Positions 1 through 8,555 of a DNA stretch of 25,152 nt are shown here, piece after piece (the stretch's first letter is position 1; every line of letters starts with the position of its first letter). The position numbers were made by a program, and so were the translations under genes. The stretch spans positions 1 to 25,152 of the forward strand of contig JAKCCP010000294.1 in the NCBI GenBank assembly GCA_021841985.1, given 5' to 3'. Under the pieces are notes generated by a model. It worked only from the letters and a program-made list of their open reading frames with translations, was not told the origin of the DNA and made no database searches. The DNA comes from Pseudomonadota bacterium. GTDB taxonomy: Bacteria; Pseudomonadota; Alphaproteobacteria; Acetobacterales; Acetobacteraceae.

Positions 1-756
1 CGGCGTAAAGCGCCTTGGCGGCGCGAATGCCAGGCCGGCACGCGAAGGGGAGGTCAGCGATCCCGGGCTCTGCGCGTGCGTAAAACCCATCCGCCGCCGC
101 CAGCAGCCGCGCGATTACCGCCCCGAGCGCCGGCGTGAAGGCCGGCTGCGCGAGCCACGCCTCAGGGTCGATACCCTGTTCGCGCAGCCACTGTCGCGGC
201 AAATAGAGCCGGCCGGCGCGCGCGTCCTCGCCGACATCGCGGGCGATGTTGGAAAGTTGCATGGCGATGCCAAGATCGATCGCCCGCGCGATCGCCGCCG
301 CCGTCCCGACTCCCATGATGAGCGCGAGCATAACACCGACCGCGCCGGCGACGCGTGCCGCATAGCTCACCAGATCCGCCAAGGTCTCATAATGGCGGGC
401 CTCGGCGTCCCAGGCGAACCCCTCGAGCAGCGCTTCGGGCAAGGCGCGCGGCAGTGCGAAGCGCGAAACCACGTCGGCGAACGCGCGATCGACGGCGAAG
501 GCCTGCGGCTGGCCGGCATAGATCGCAGCAAGCCGCTCGCGCAGGTGCGCGAGAGCGGCAAGGGTGCCAGTCGCGCCCCGATCGCTGCCGAGATCAATGG
601 CATCATCGGCGACACGACAAAACGCATAAAGCGCGATCGCCGGCGCGCGCACCCGCCTTGGCAGCAGGAAGGCCGCGGCATGGAACGATTTCGACCCCCC
701 CCCCGCAGCAACCGGCGGCACGCGGCAAGATCGGCGCGGGTCGCAAGGTCAGGCAA
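1..756 (-). pseudogene. crtB: phytoene synthase (CrtB), frameshifted and cut by the window edge
   Basis: Squalene/phytoene synthase family: condenses two geranylgeranyl-PP into phytoene, the first committed step of carotenoid synthesis. Translation begins at a TTG (756-754) lying inside the 3' end of crtI, so the two are probably translationally coupled. The first ~20 residues (PDLATRADLAACRRLLRGG) are followed by a run of ten G on the coding strand (plus-strand C at 695-704), which throws the frame. Reading with 8 (or 11) G gives SKSFHAAAF and an open frame to the window edge, with both Asp-rich substrate/Mg motifs: DDAID at about residues 50-54 and DVGED at about 173-177 (in QLSNIARDVGEDA). 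About 250 residues are visible; the last ~40-100 of a normal 290-350-residue protein lie outside. Family is certain. Whether the frameshift is a true lesion, phase variation or a sequencing/assembly error cannot be told from one sequence. Confidence 0.85.
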
Positions 757-2296
757 TGGGCGCCACCGCCGGCACGATTTTATCGAGCACCCGCGCCGAG
801 GAGAGCACGCCCGGAACCCCGGCGCCGGGATGGGTGCTGGCGCCGACCAGGAAGAGATGTTTGATGTCCTCGCTCCGATTATGCGGGCGAAACCAAGCGC
901 TCTGCGTCAAGATCGGGGCGAGGCCGAAACCAGCCCCGTGAAACGAAAGCAGCCGGGTGGCGAAATCCGTCGGCGTCATCACCCGCGAGGTGACAATGTC
1001 GGCCTCAAACCCCGGCAGAATCGTCGCATCGAGGTGCTGCGCGATGGCGGCGCGAAAGGGCTCGGCGGCGCGCGCCCAGTCGATGCCGCTCGCGAGATGC
1101 GGGACCGGGGCGAGAACATAGAACGCATCACAGCCGGGCGGCGCGAGTGTCGTATCGCTGGCGGTGGGCCGGTGCAGATAGAGGCTGACATCGGTCGCGA
1201 GGCGCTGGTGATCGAAAATATCGACGAGCAGATCGCGATAACGCGGCCCAAGCAGGATCGTGTGGTGCGCGACCGCGGGAAAGCGCCGCCGTGTGCCAAA
1301 ATACCAGACGAAGAGACTCATCGAATAGCGGGCGCGCTCGATCCGGCGGTCGGTCCAGCGTCGCCGCGCCGATGCCGGCACGAGATGGCGATAGGTCCAC
1401 GCCGCGCAGGCGTTGGAGACCACGATCGCCGCCGGAATCTCCTCGCCGCCGGCCAGCGCGACACCAACCGCCGCGCCGTCGCGCACCAGGATGCGCCGCA
1501 CCTCGGCGCCATACCGCATCCGCCCCCCCAAGCGCGTGATGAGCTTGACCAGCCCGGCAACCAACCGCCCGGTGCCGCCAACCGCGTAATGGACACCAAA
1601 GCGCCGCTCGAGATGAGCGATGAGACAATAAATGCTGCTCACCGCGAACGGGTTGCCGCCGATCAGCAACGGATGAAAGCTCAGCGCGACGCGCAGCCGC
1701 GGATCGCGCACATGCGCCGCAACCACGGCGTGAACGCTCCGCCAGGCGCCGAAACGGACCAGATCGGGGGTGACCCGCAGCATGTCGGTCAGACGCGAAA
1801 ACGGCACATCGCCGAGGGTCTCGAAGCCGACCCGATAGATTGCCTCCGAAAGCCGCATGAAGCGCTCATAACCGGCGACATCATCGGGTGAAAGCGCCGT
1901 CACCGCCGCGCGCATCGCCGCCGCATCGGCGGAAATATCGAGCGAGGTTTGGTCGTAAAAACGGATCCGGTAAAACGGCGAGAGCGGCCTCAGATCGACA
2001 TCATCGGCCAGCCGGCGGCCGGCGAGCGCCCATAGCTCCTCGAAAAACTAAGGGGCAGTGATCATCGTCGGGCCAGCGTCGAACACGAAGCCGTCCTGCT
2101 GGAAGGTCGCCGCCCGCCCGCCCGGCGTCTCCAGCCGTTCCAGCACTGTGACACGATAGCCGCGCGCGCCGAGCCGAACCGCGGCGGCCAGCCCACCGAA
2201 GCCGCTGCCGATTACGACCGCATGGGGGTGAGCGTGCGCCATCTCCAGCGGCGACGCGAGGTCGGGGGAATGGGGGACGAGCGTCAAGTTCATCAT
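749..2296 (-). pseudogene. crtI: phytoene desaturase (CrtI), interrupted by in-frame amber codon
   Basis: CrtI-type FAD-dependent phytoene desaturase, which converts phytoene to neurosporene or lycopene at the membrane. The N-terminal part (2296-2051) carries the Rossmann motif [17 protein letters not shown], then [13 protein letters not shown] and [10 protein letters not shown]. Codon 83 is TAG (2050-2048). The same frame then resumes as FFEELWALAGRRLADDVDL and stays open to TGA at 751-749, ending with the family hallmark HLFLVGASTHPGAGVPGVLSSARV. Joined, it is about 515 residues, normal for CrtI, and the two halves are exactly in frame, so only one codon is abnormal. The true start could be the ATG at 2242 ([10 protein letters not shown]), which fits family N-termini better; neither start has a clear Shine-Dalgarno. 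The 3' end overlaps crtB. As written the gene makes an 82-residue fragment, unless the C-terminal part is re-initiated (ATG at 1915) or the amber is suppressed. Confidence 0.88.
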
Positions 2297-2307
2297 GCCA
2301 AGTTAAG

Positions 2308-2325
2308 TGTACATTGAATTTGACA
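2308..2325 (-). promoter_or_regulatory. PpsR/CrtJ-type site (TGT-N12-ACA) upstream of crtI
   Basis: On the minus strand the sequence is TGTCAAATTCAATGTACA, an exact TGT-N12-ACA with an AT-rich middle, the known binding pattern of the PpsR/CrtJ repressor of photosynthesis and carotenoid genes in purple bacteria. It sits 12 bp upstream of the first crtI ATG (66 bp upstream of the alternative start at 2242), where a repressor would block the promoter. No strong -35/-10 pair was found nearby. The regulator gene is not in the window, so function is inferred from pattern and position. Confidence 0.5.
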
Positions 2326-2691
2326 ACTCTGGCTAGCAAAAAATACTCCCGGCGCATGTCAGGCGGCATGAGCGAGGACTTCAGGTGAATATCTGTCCGA
2401 TGTCTTCCGCTTTTCCATTGCTCCATCCTCTCAAGAGGTGGAGCCGGGAAACCAGCTGCGGTTCACCGCCCCGCTTGCCCTTGCCCCGAAGGGCAAGCCC
2501 GCCAGCGGCTTGCCCGAACAGGGGAAAACCGATCCTAGACCGCAGCCGACGCCGCAAACCGGGGGGAGAATGGCCGGAATTCTACCGCAGGTTGTTGCTG
2601 CAGAAGAAAATTCCCGCACCAACGCCATGGCGTTTTGCAAGTGGCTCTTTCAGATCGATTCCCGGGCGCGAGGGCATATTTTTTCGCACCC
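2326..2691. other. non-coding spacer between argF and crtI
   Basis: About 366 bp (395 bp counting from the crtI start) without a credible gene; the short open frames here have no recognisable protein pattern. It holds the three-arm repeat at 2473-2515 and a 14-bp palindrome at 2621-2634 (AACGCCATGGCGTT). Directly after the argF stop there is a weak GAGGG/CCCTC pairing (2670-2693) around an A-rich loop, which is not a convincing terminator. Confidence 0.5.
2473..2515. repeat. three-arm inverted repeat able to form alternative hairpins
   Basis: GCTTGCCC (2473-2480), GGGCAAGC (2491-2498) and GCTTGCCC (2508-2515) are three perfect 8-base arms. The middle one can pair with either neighbour, with loops of 10 and 9 bases. 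It lies downstream of argF and upstream of crtI. No U-run follows on either strand, so it is not a standard terminator. It may be an attenuator-like switch, a processing or REP-like element, or chance in GC-rich DNA. Confidence 0.5.
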
Positions 2692-3645
2692 TCAGCGCAC
2701 GGCGCCGAGGGCCCAGGCGAGAATGCCCTTCTGGGCGTGGAGGCGGTTTTCGGCTTCGTCGAACACAACCGATTGGGGGCCATCGATGACCTCGGCGGTC
2801 ACCTCCTCGCCGCGATGGGCGGGTAGACAATGCATAAAGAGCGCATCGGGCGCGGCCTCGGCCATCAGCCGTGACGTGACCTGAAAGGGCGCAAGCAGGG
2901 CGTGGCGTTCAGCGGAATTCTCATCGGCCATGCTGACCCAGGTATCGGTGACGACAAGTTTCGCCCCGGCGACCGCGGCACGGGGGTTTTCAGTCAAGCT
3001 CACTTCCCCGCCTTCGGCATGCGCCCACTCCAGCAGGGCGGCGGGCGGGCGGAGCCTCGCCGGGGTCGCCAGGCGAAGCGGGAAGCGAAAGCGCACGGCG
3101 GCCTCGATGAAGCTCCGCGCGACATTGTTGCCATCCCCGCACCAGGCGACGGTTTGCCCGGCGATCGGCCCGCGATGCTCCTCGAAGGTCAGGATATCGG
3201 CCATGATCTGGCAGGGATGGGAGAGTTCGGTGAGGCCGTTGATCACCGGCACGCTGGCGTGGGCGGCGAGTTCGTGGAGTTTCGCCGCGCGATCGGTGCG
3301 CAGCATGATGGCATCGACATAGCGCGAGAGCACCCGGGCGGTATCGGCCAGCGTCTCGCCGCGGCCGAGCTGCATGTCATGCCCGGAGAGCACGATGACC
3401 TCGCCGCCGAGCTGGCGCATGGCGAGTTCGAAGCTCACCCGGGTGCGGGTGCTGGGTTTCTCGAAGATCAGCGCCAGTGCCCTCCCCGCAAGCGGGCGCG
3501 AGGAGGTTTTCGTCTGCTTGAAGCCGCGCGCAACCTCGAGCATGTGGTGGAGCGTCGCGGCGTCGAAATCACGCAGGTCGAGAAAATGTCGCGGCGCCGG
3601 ACGCGGCGCGAACGGCGCACTGGGACGGGTCGCGGCCTGGGTCAT
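2692..3645 (-). CDS. argF: ornithine carbamoyltransferase
   Basis: Catabolism-independent (anabolic-type) OTCase: carbamoyl phosphate + ornithine to citrulline, arginine pathway, cytoplasmic. The protein is 317 residues, normal for the family. Visible motifs are the carbamoyl-phosphate loop STRTR at 65-69, HPCQ at 143-146, the ornithine-side DTWVSM at 234-239 and HCLPAHR at 272-278 with the reactive Cys. The start ATG (3645-3643) overlaps the argD stop as ATGA, indicating translational coupling in an argD-argF operon. A longer upstream open frame exists but runs inside argD and has no family similarity. All catalytic motifs are intact. Confidence 0.97.
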   Translation of the reverse strand: MTQAATRPSAPFAPRPAPRHFLDLRDFDAATLHHMLEVARGFKQTKTSSRPLAGRALALIFEKPSTRTRVSFELAMRQLGGEVIVLSGHDMQLGRGETLADTARVLSRYVDAIMLRTDRAAKLHELAAHASVPVINGLTELSHPCQIMADILTFEEHRGPIAGQTVAWCGDGNNVARSFIEAAVRFRFPLRLATPARLRPPAALLEWAHAEGGEVSLTENPRAAVAGAKLVVTDTWVSMADENSAERHALLAPFQVTSRLMAEAAPDALFMHCLPAHRGEEVTAEVIDGPQSVVFDEAENRLHAQKGILAWALGAVR

Positions 3646-4838
3646 GAGGCGTTTGCGAGTTGATGCGCTGGCGCCAGGCGCTTCGCGGCGGCGCGGACCA
3701 TCGCCACCGCCTGCTGGCATTCCGCCTCCGAGACGATGAGTGGGGGCACGAAACGCACGACATTTTCCCCGGCATTGACCGTGAGTAGACCCTCGGCGAG
3801 CAATGCCTGCTGCACCTCGGTTTGGGGCAGGCGGCATTTCAGCCCGAGCATCAACCCGGCGCCGCGCAATTCCTCGAACACGGTGGGAAATTCCCCGACG
3901 AGAGCGCCGAGTTCGCGCCACAGCAAATCGCTCTTGCGCTCAACCTCGGCGAGGAAGCCGGGCGCCAGAAGAACGTCGAGCACCGCGTTGGCGGCGGCGC
4001 AGGCGAGCGGGTTGCCGCCGAAGGTGGTGCCATGGGTGCCGGGCGTGAGGTGTTTCGCCACCCACTCACGGGCTAGGCACGCCCCCATCGGGAAGCCGCC
4101 GGCGAGGCCCTTGGCGAGGGTCATGACATCGGGGGCGATGCCGGCCCATTCATGGGCGAAGAGTTTTCCCGTCCGGCCCATGCCGCACTGGACCTCGTCC
4201 ATGCCGAGGACGAGGCCGTAATCGTCGCAGATGGCGCGGAGATCGCGGAGGAATTCGAGCCGCGCCGGGCGGATCCCACCCTCGCCCTGAATTGTCTCGA
4301 CCAGGATGCCGGCGGTCGTCGGGCCGATCGCGGCGCGCACCGCGGCGATGTCGTTGAACGGCACATGATCAAACCCTTCGACGCGGGGGCCGAAGCCGGC
4401 CAGGTATTTGGCATTGCCGGTGGCCGAAAGCATAGCCAGCGTGCGGCCATGAAAGGCGCCCTCGAAACAGATGATGCGATGGCGCTCGGGCTGACCGGTC
4501 TCGGCCATGGTCTTGCGGACCATCTTGACCAGGCCCTCATTGGCCTCGGCGCCGGAATTGCAAAAGAAGACGCTGTCGGCGAAGCTCGCCGCAACCAGAC
4601 GCTCGGCCAGACGCTCGGCTTCCGGGATGCGGTAGAGGTTGGAGACATGCATCACCCGGCCGAGCTGGTCGGTGATCGCGTGCACGAGATGGGGGTGGTT
4701 GTGGCCGAGCGAACAGGTCGCGATGCCCGCCCCGAAATCCAGGAATCGTCGTCCCTCCGCCGTGAACAGCCAAGCGCCCTCGCCCCGCACGAAGGCAAGG
4801 TCGGCGCGGTTGTAGGTCGGCATCAGGGGCGGGATCAT
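3642..4838 (-). CDS. argD: acetylornithine aminotransferase
   Basis: Class-III PLP aminotransferase converting N-acetylglutamate semialdehyde to N-acetylornithine; members often also act on succinyl-diaminopimelate in lysine synthesis. The protein is 398 residues, a typical length. It shows NSGAEANE (about 94-101, PLP phosphate), GAFHGRT (about 127-133), [11 protein letters not shown] (about 214-224) and the Schiff-base lysine in [11 protein letters not shown] (K243). The start ATG at 4838-4836 ([16 protein letters not shown]) matches family N-termini; 18 more residues upstream are open but read through a likely promoter. It is first of the argD-argF pair, the usual order in alphaproteobacteria. 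The succession to a lysine-pathway role cannot be judged from sequence alone. Confidence 0.96.
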   Translation of the reverse strand: MIPPLMPTYNRADLAFVRGEGAWLFTAEGRRFLDFGAGIATCSLGHNHPHLVHAITDQLGRVMHVSNLYRIPEAERLAERLVAASFADSVFFCNSGAEANEGLVKMVRKTMAETGQPERHRIICFEGAFHGRTLAMLSATGNAKYLAGFGPRVEGFDHVPFNDIAAVRAAIGPTTAGILVETIQGEGGIRPARLEFLRDLRAICDDYGLVLGMDEVQCGMGRTGKLFAHEWAGIAPDVMTLAKGLAGGFPMGACLAREWVAKHLTPGTHGTTFGGNPLACAAANAVLDVLLAPGFLAEVERKSDLLWRELGALVGEFPTVFEELRGAGLMLGLKCRLPQTEVQQALLAEGLLTVNAGENVVRFVPPLIVSEAECQQAVAMVRAAAKRLAPAHQLANAS

Positions 4839-4868
4839 GCGAACTCCGAAACCACACATTAAATTTTC

Positions 4869-4897
4869 ATTTTGACGAGACCGATCCAGCAAGTCAA
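4869..4897 (-). promoter_or_regulatory. putative sigma70-type promoter of argD-argF
   Basis: On the minus strand TTGACT (4897-4892) and CAAAAT (4874-4869) are separated by exactly 17 bp, ending 31 bp before the argD ATG in an unusually AT-rich patch. The -35 is a 5/6 match and the -10 is moderate. This is a pattern call only. Confidence 0.45.
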
Positions 4898-4964
4898 ACA
4901 GGGCCGCATCTTCCGCTTTACCGCCCTCTCCCCTGGGGCTAAAACAAACATTAGAGTTTTACGC

Positions 4965-4993
4965 TTGAGCCTCGGGAAGGCTGGCTCTAGAGA
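4965..4993 (+). promoter_or_regulatory. putative promoter of the efflux/aldolase operon
   Basis: TTGAGC (4965-4970) and TAGAGA (4988-4993) are separated by 17 bp on the plus strand, about 130 bp upstream of the adaptor gene. The predicted leader includes the inverted repeat at 4999-5029. Tentative. Confidence 0.35.
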
Positions 4994-4998
4994 CGCCT

Positions 4999-5029
4999 TG
5001 CCCCCGGGGCGGGATGCGGCCCGGGGGCA
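4999..5029 (+). promoter_or_regulatory. 10-bp perfect inverted repeat in the efflux operon leader
   Basis: TGCCCCCGGG (4999-5008) and CCCGGGGGCA (5020-5029) form a perfect 10-bp stem with an 11-base loop, just downstream of the candidate -10 at 4988-4993. It may be a repressor operator or a strong 5' leader hairpin. No U-run follows, so it is unlikely to be a terminator. No regulator gene is adjacent. Confidence 0.45.
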
Positions 5030-5123
5030 CTTAGGTCTGCCTCCCGGGATGGCTGTTGTCATCCTTAGGATAAGGCAGCCCGAGACGCCCCGCGCCCGCA
5101 ACGTCTAATCGCTCGGAGAGAAC

Positions 5124-6341
5124 ATGGACAACAGCGACAACCGCAGTCCGCGCACGACGCCGCGCAAGACCCGCGGGCCGCTGATTTTTGGGCTGATCGT
5201 GCTCGCCGTCGCGATCGGCATCGCGGTGGGCGGCATCATGGATCGCAAGAAGGCCGAGGCGAAGCTGGTCGAGGCGACCAACGAGGCAGCGGTGCCCGCG
5301 GTGGCGGTCATCAAGCCGGTGCCCAACGAGCACGCCGATGAACTGGTCCTGCCGGGCGATGTTGAATCCTGGTACGAGGCACCGATCTTCGCCCGCGTCA
5401 ACGGCTACGTCAAAATGTGGTACCGCGATATCGGCGCCAAGGTAAAAACCAACGATCTCCTCGCCGAGATCGACACACCCGACCTCGACGAGCAATACGC
5501 CGAGGCCAAGGCGACGGTGGCGCGTGCCATCGCCGACCAGAAACTCGCCGATGTCACCGCCCAGCGCTGGAAGCGCCTGCTCGCCTCCGACTCGGTCTCG
5601 CATGAGGATACCGATGTCAAGGTCTATGACGACGAGGCCAAGCACGCCGTGGTCGCGGCGGCGGAGGCCAATCTCAGCCGGCTTGAGGCGCTCGAGGTGT
5701 TCAAGCGCATTGTCGCCCCCTTCGACGGCGTGGTGACCGCGCGGCGCACCGATATCGGCGCGCTGATCAATGCCGGCGGCGGCACCGGGCCGGAACTGTT
5801 CACCGTCGCCGATATCCACAAGATGCGCGTCTATGTGCGTATTCCGCAACTTTATGTCTCGCGGATCAAGGCCGGGATGGAGGCCGATCTGCACATGCCG
5901 GAATATCCAAACAAGGTGTTTCCGGCCAAGCTCAATACCACTGCCAACGCCGTGAGCCCCGATAGCCGCACCCTGCTTGTGGAATTGTGGGCGGATAACC
6001 CCGATGGCTTGCTCCAGCCCGGCACTTACGCCACCGTCCATTTCAAACTGCCGGCCGATCCCTCGACCGTGCGCATCCCGGTCAGCGCTCTGATGTTCCA
6101 GCAGAACGGCTTGCAGGTGGCGGTGCTGGACGCGACCCACCATGTGAAAATGCACGATGTCACGATCGGTCTCGACATGGGCAAGGATGTCGAGGTCATC
6201 GCTGGGCTCTCGGCCGATGACGTGGTCATCAACTCGCCGCCCGACTCGCTCTCGCCGGGCGATCTCGTGCGGCTCGTCGGTGAGAAGAAAGGTGGCACCA
6301 AGGGTAAGGAAGGGGAGCAGCTCTCCGAGGCCGGGAAATGA
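5124..6341 (+). CDS. RND efflux periplasmic adaptor (membrane fusion protein)
   Basis: HlyD/MFP-family adaptor of tripartite efflux systems, linking an inner-membrane pump to an outer-membrane channel. The protein has 405 residues. It shows a cytoplasmic N-terminus rich in Arg/Lys, one membrane anchor (about 18-41, GPLIFGLIVLAVAIGIAVGG), and a lipoyl-like half (PIFARVNGYVKMWYRDIGAKVKTND). Then comes a short alpha-hairpin rich in Ala/Glu (about 115-190), the returning half (IVAPFDGVVTARRTDIGALI), a beta-barrel part (MRVYVRIPQLYVSRIKAG) and a membrane-proximal C-terminal part ending in a Lys/Gly/Glu-rich tail. The start ATG is preceded by GGAGAGAAC. The stop overlaps the next gene by ATGA. The substrate cannot be predicted; no pump gene follows, which is unusual. 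Confidence 0.92.
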   Translation: MDNSDNRSPRTTPRKTRGPLIFGLIVLAVAIGIAVGGIMDRKKAEAKLVEATNEAAVPAVAVIKPVPNEHADELVLPGDVESWYEAPIFARVNGYVKMWYRDIGAKVKTNDLLAEIDTPDLDEQYAEAKATVARAIADQKLADVTAQRWKRLLASDSVSHEDTDVKVYDDEAKHAVVAAAEANLSRLEALEVFKRIVAPFDGVVTARRTDIGALINAGGGTGPELFTVADIHKMRVYVRIPQLYVSRIKAGMEADLHMPEYPNKVFPAKLNTTANAVSPDSRTLLVELWADNPDGLLQPGTYATVHFKLPADPSTVRIPVSALMFQQNGLQVAVLDATHHVKMHDVTIGLDMGKDVEVIAGLSADDVVINSPPDSLSPGDLVRLVGEKKGGTKGKEGEQLSEAGK

Positions 6342-7879
6342 TCCCGCGCGCGCGTTGGCTTGCCTTGGCGGCCGTCGTTCCGCTACTCGGCTGCACCGAC
6401 TTTGCACCGAAATACCACGCCCCGATCGTCGCCGTGCCGGTTTCCTATAAGGAAAGCGGGCCATGGCAGAAGGCCGATCCCAAGGACAGCCTGCCGCGCG
6501 GGCCGTGGTGGAAAATTTACAACGACGCGCTGCTGAACCAGCTCGAGGATCAGCTCAACGCCGCCAACCCCGATATCGCCGCGGCGGTCGCGCATTATGA
6601 CAGCTCGCGCGCCTACGCCGCCGAGGTCAATTCCATCCTCTTCCCGACGGTGGCATCGAACGCGATCGCCAACTGGGTTCCCCCGCGCGCGAGAGGCGAG
6701 CAGCACCGCGATTTCGGCGGGCCCGCGCAGTACCCGATCGAGCAATCCCCGGCGCGCAATTTTAACGTGCCCAATCAATACACGGTCAATGGCGTTGGCG
6801 CGGGCGCGGGCTACGAGGTCGATCTCTGGAACCAGCTCCACGACATGGTCAAGATCGCGCTCTATAATGCCCAGGCGGCGCAGGCCATGCTGGTCAACGC
6901 CCAGCTCAGCCTGCAGGCGCAACTCGCCAGCGACTATGTGCTGCTGCGCGGCCTCGATGCCGAGATCGACGTCATCGCGCACGCGGTGAAGGACTATCAG
7001 GACGGCGTCAATATCACGGTCAACCGCTATCAGGGCCAGATCGCCTCGGGCCTCGAAATCTCGGAAGCCAAGACGGTGCTGGAACAGGCACAGGCCGAGG
7101 AATCGAGCGTCGAGGCCTCGCGCGCCCTGGTCGAGCATGCCATCGCCTCGCTCGTCGGCCAACCGGCGTCGCAATTCTCCATCAAGCCTGCGGTGGTGAC
7201 GATCGCGCTGCCCAATGTGCCGACTGGCCTGGCCTCCGACCTGCTACAGCGCCGCCCCGACGTCGCGGCGGCGGAGCGGCAGGTGGCGGCGGCCAACGAG
7301 GAAATCGGCGTGACCAAGGCGGCGTTCTTTCCGGCCCTCAATCTCGGCGTGCTCGGCGGGGGCCTCGCCGGGGGCGAAAGCCAGACGCTGATTGCCTCCC
7401 CGTTGAGCTACTGGGCGATCGGGCCGCAATTCCTGATGCCATTCTTCGAGGGCGGATATCGCCGTGGCGCCGAGGCGCGCGCCTATGCGCAATTGCGCGA
7501 GGCCGTGGACAACTACCGCTCGACGGTGCTCTTCGCCTTCCAGGAGGTCGAGAACGATCTGTCGCTGCTCAACAATCTCGGCCGCGAATTCGACCAGGTA
7601 AGCGCCGCCGTGACCGATTCCGCACGCTCGCTGCAACTCTCGCTCTCGCTGTTCCAGGAAGGCGGCGTGAACTACCTCGATGTCGTGGTCAACGATATCC
7701 AGTGGCTCGACACTCAGACCTCGGCCATCCAGGTGCAGACGCGCCGCCTGCAGGCCAATGTCGATCTGGTGCGCGCGCTCGGCGGCGGCTGGACCACCAA
7801 GGATCTGCCCGGGCCGGATCAGATGATCACGCTCGATCCCTGGAAAGAGGGTTTCGCCAACCCCTACAAGCAGCAATGA
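6338..7879 (+). CDS. NodT-family outer-membrane efflux lipoprotein
   Basis: TolC-like outer-membrane factor of the NodT/OprM group, the exit duct of tripartite pumps. The protein has 513 residues. The signal peptide ends in the lipobox LLGC with Cys19, so it should be lipid-anchored. It has the family opening (FAPKYHAP, then GPWWKIYNDALLNQLEDQLNAANPDI), two OEP repeats of long Ala-rich helices, and LLQRRPDVAAAERQVAAANEEIGVTKAAFFPALNL, which marks the second repeat. ATG lies inside the adaptor stop (ATGA), so the two are coupled. A ~35-residue stretch around residues 110-150 (PPRARGEQHRDFGG and on) is longer than in OprM-type proteins. The stop overlaps the aldolase gene by ATGA. Confidence 0.93.
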   Translation: MIPRARWLALAAVVPLLGCTDFAPKYHAPIVAVPVSYKESGPWQKADPKDSLPRGPWWKIYNDALLNQLEDQLNAANPDIAAAVAHYDSSRAYAAEVNSILFPTVASNAIANWVPPRARGEQHRDFGGPAQYPIEQSPARNFNVPNQYTVNGVGAGAGYEVDLWNQLHDMVKIALYNAQAAQAMLVNAQLSLQAQLASDYVLLRGLDAEIDVIAHAVKDYQDGVNITVNRYQGQIASGLEISEAKTVLEQAQAEESSVEASRALVEHAIASLVGQPASQFSIKPAVVTIALPNVPTGLASDLLQRRPDVAAAERQVAAANEEIGVTKAAFFPALNLGVLGGGLAGGESQTLIASPLSYWAIGPQFLMPFFEGGYRRGAEARAYAQLREAVDNYRSTVLFAFQEVENDLSLLNNLGREFDQVSAAVTDSARSLQLSLSLFQEGGVNYLDVVVNDIQWLDTQTSAIQVQTRRLQANVDLVRALGGGWTTKDLPGPDQMITLDPWKEGFANPYKQQ

Positions 7880-8541
7880 GCGCGACGGCGGGTGACGGAA
7901 TTCCGCGTATCGGCGAGAACGAGGCCCGCAACCTGCTTGTTGAGCTTGGCGCCAGTCTGTTCGCGCGCGGCTTTTCCGTGGGCAGCGCCGGCAATATCAG
8001 CGTTCGCCTCAATGACGGCTACCTGATCACGCCGACCAATGCCGCGCTCGGCCGGCTAAGCCTCGCGCGGCTCTCCCGCCTCGATGCCGAATTCCGCCCC
8101 ATCGCCGGCGATCCGCCGTCGAAGGAGGTGTTCATGCACCGCGCTTTCTATCAGGCACGCGCGGAGGCCGGGGCGGTGGTGCATCTCCACTCGACCATGG
8201 CGACGGCGGTTTCGTGTCTCGCGGATGTCGATCCCGCCAACCCGATTCCCCCGCTCACCCCCTATTTCGTCATGCGCATCGGCCGCACCCTGCCAATCGT
8301 GCCCTATTATCGGCCGGGTGATCCGGCGATGGAACCGGCGATCACTGCCGCGGCGCGCGGGGCGCGTGCCGTGCTGCTCGCCAATCACGGCCCGGTGGTT
8401 TCGGCGCGCGACCTCACCGCGGCGGTGCAGGCCGCCGAGGAGCTGGAGGAGGCGGCGCGCCTCTTTCTGCTGCTGCGCACCGCCGCGCCACGCTCCCTCA
8501 CCCTGGCGCAGGTTGAGGATTTGCTCGCGACGTTCGGCTAA
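7876..8541 (+). CDS. class II aldolase, OtnC-like (3-oxo-tetronate 4-phosphate decarboxylase family)
   Basis: Class II aldolase/adducin-fold protein of 221 residues. Closest in pattern to OtnC/YgbL, which decarboxylates 3-oxo-tetronate 4-phosphate to dihydroxyacetone phosphate. Metal and catalytic residues are visible: SAGNISVR (37-44), the acid in PSKEVFMHRA (E84), HLHST (H103, H105) and ANHGP (H171), plus the OtnC-like block TPYFVMRIGRTLPIVPYYRPGDP. The start ATG overlaps the stop of the efflux lipoprotein, so it is the third gene of that operon. The usual partners (OtnK-type kinase, tetronate dehydrogenase, isomerase) are absent, so the substrate is uncertain; a related sugar-phosphate aldolase role is possible. 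Confidence 0.85.
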   Translation: MSATAGDGIPRIGENEARNLLVELGASLFARGFSVGSAGNISVRLNDGYLITPTNAALGRLSLARLSRLDAEFRPIAGDPPSKEVFMHRAFYQARAEAGAVVHLHSTMATAVSCLADVDPANPIPPLTPYFVMRIGRTLPIVPYYRPGDPAMEPAITAAARGARAVLLANHGPVVSARDLTAAVQAAEELEEAARLFLLLRTAAPRSLTLAQVEDLLATFG

Positions 8542-8555
8542 AACCAGCCGGTTGG

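Noticed and set aside
257..1891. 544-codon open frame on the plus strand opposite crtI-crtB
   Set aside because: Arg/Gly/His-rich translation without family patterns; a mirror of GC-rich codon use on the real minus-strand genes.
2621..2634. Palindrome AACGCCATGGCGTT followed by TTTT overlap as a terminator
   Set aside because: Short stem, no gene on the plus strand ends here, and the T-run is part of the palindrome.
2438..2884. 148-codon open frame over the argF-crtI spacer
   Set aside because: Runs into argF antisense, and shows no family pattern.
5031..6464. 477-codon open frame antisense to the adaptor gene
   Set aside because: Composition is that of a shadow frame and the sense strand encodes a clear membrane fusion protein.
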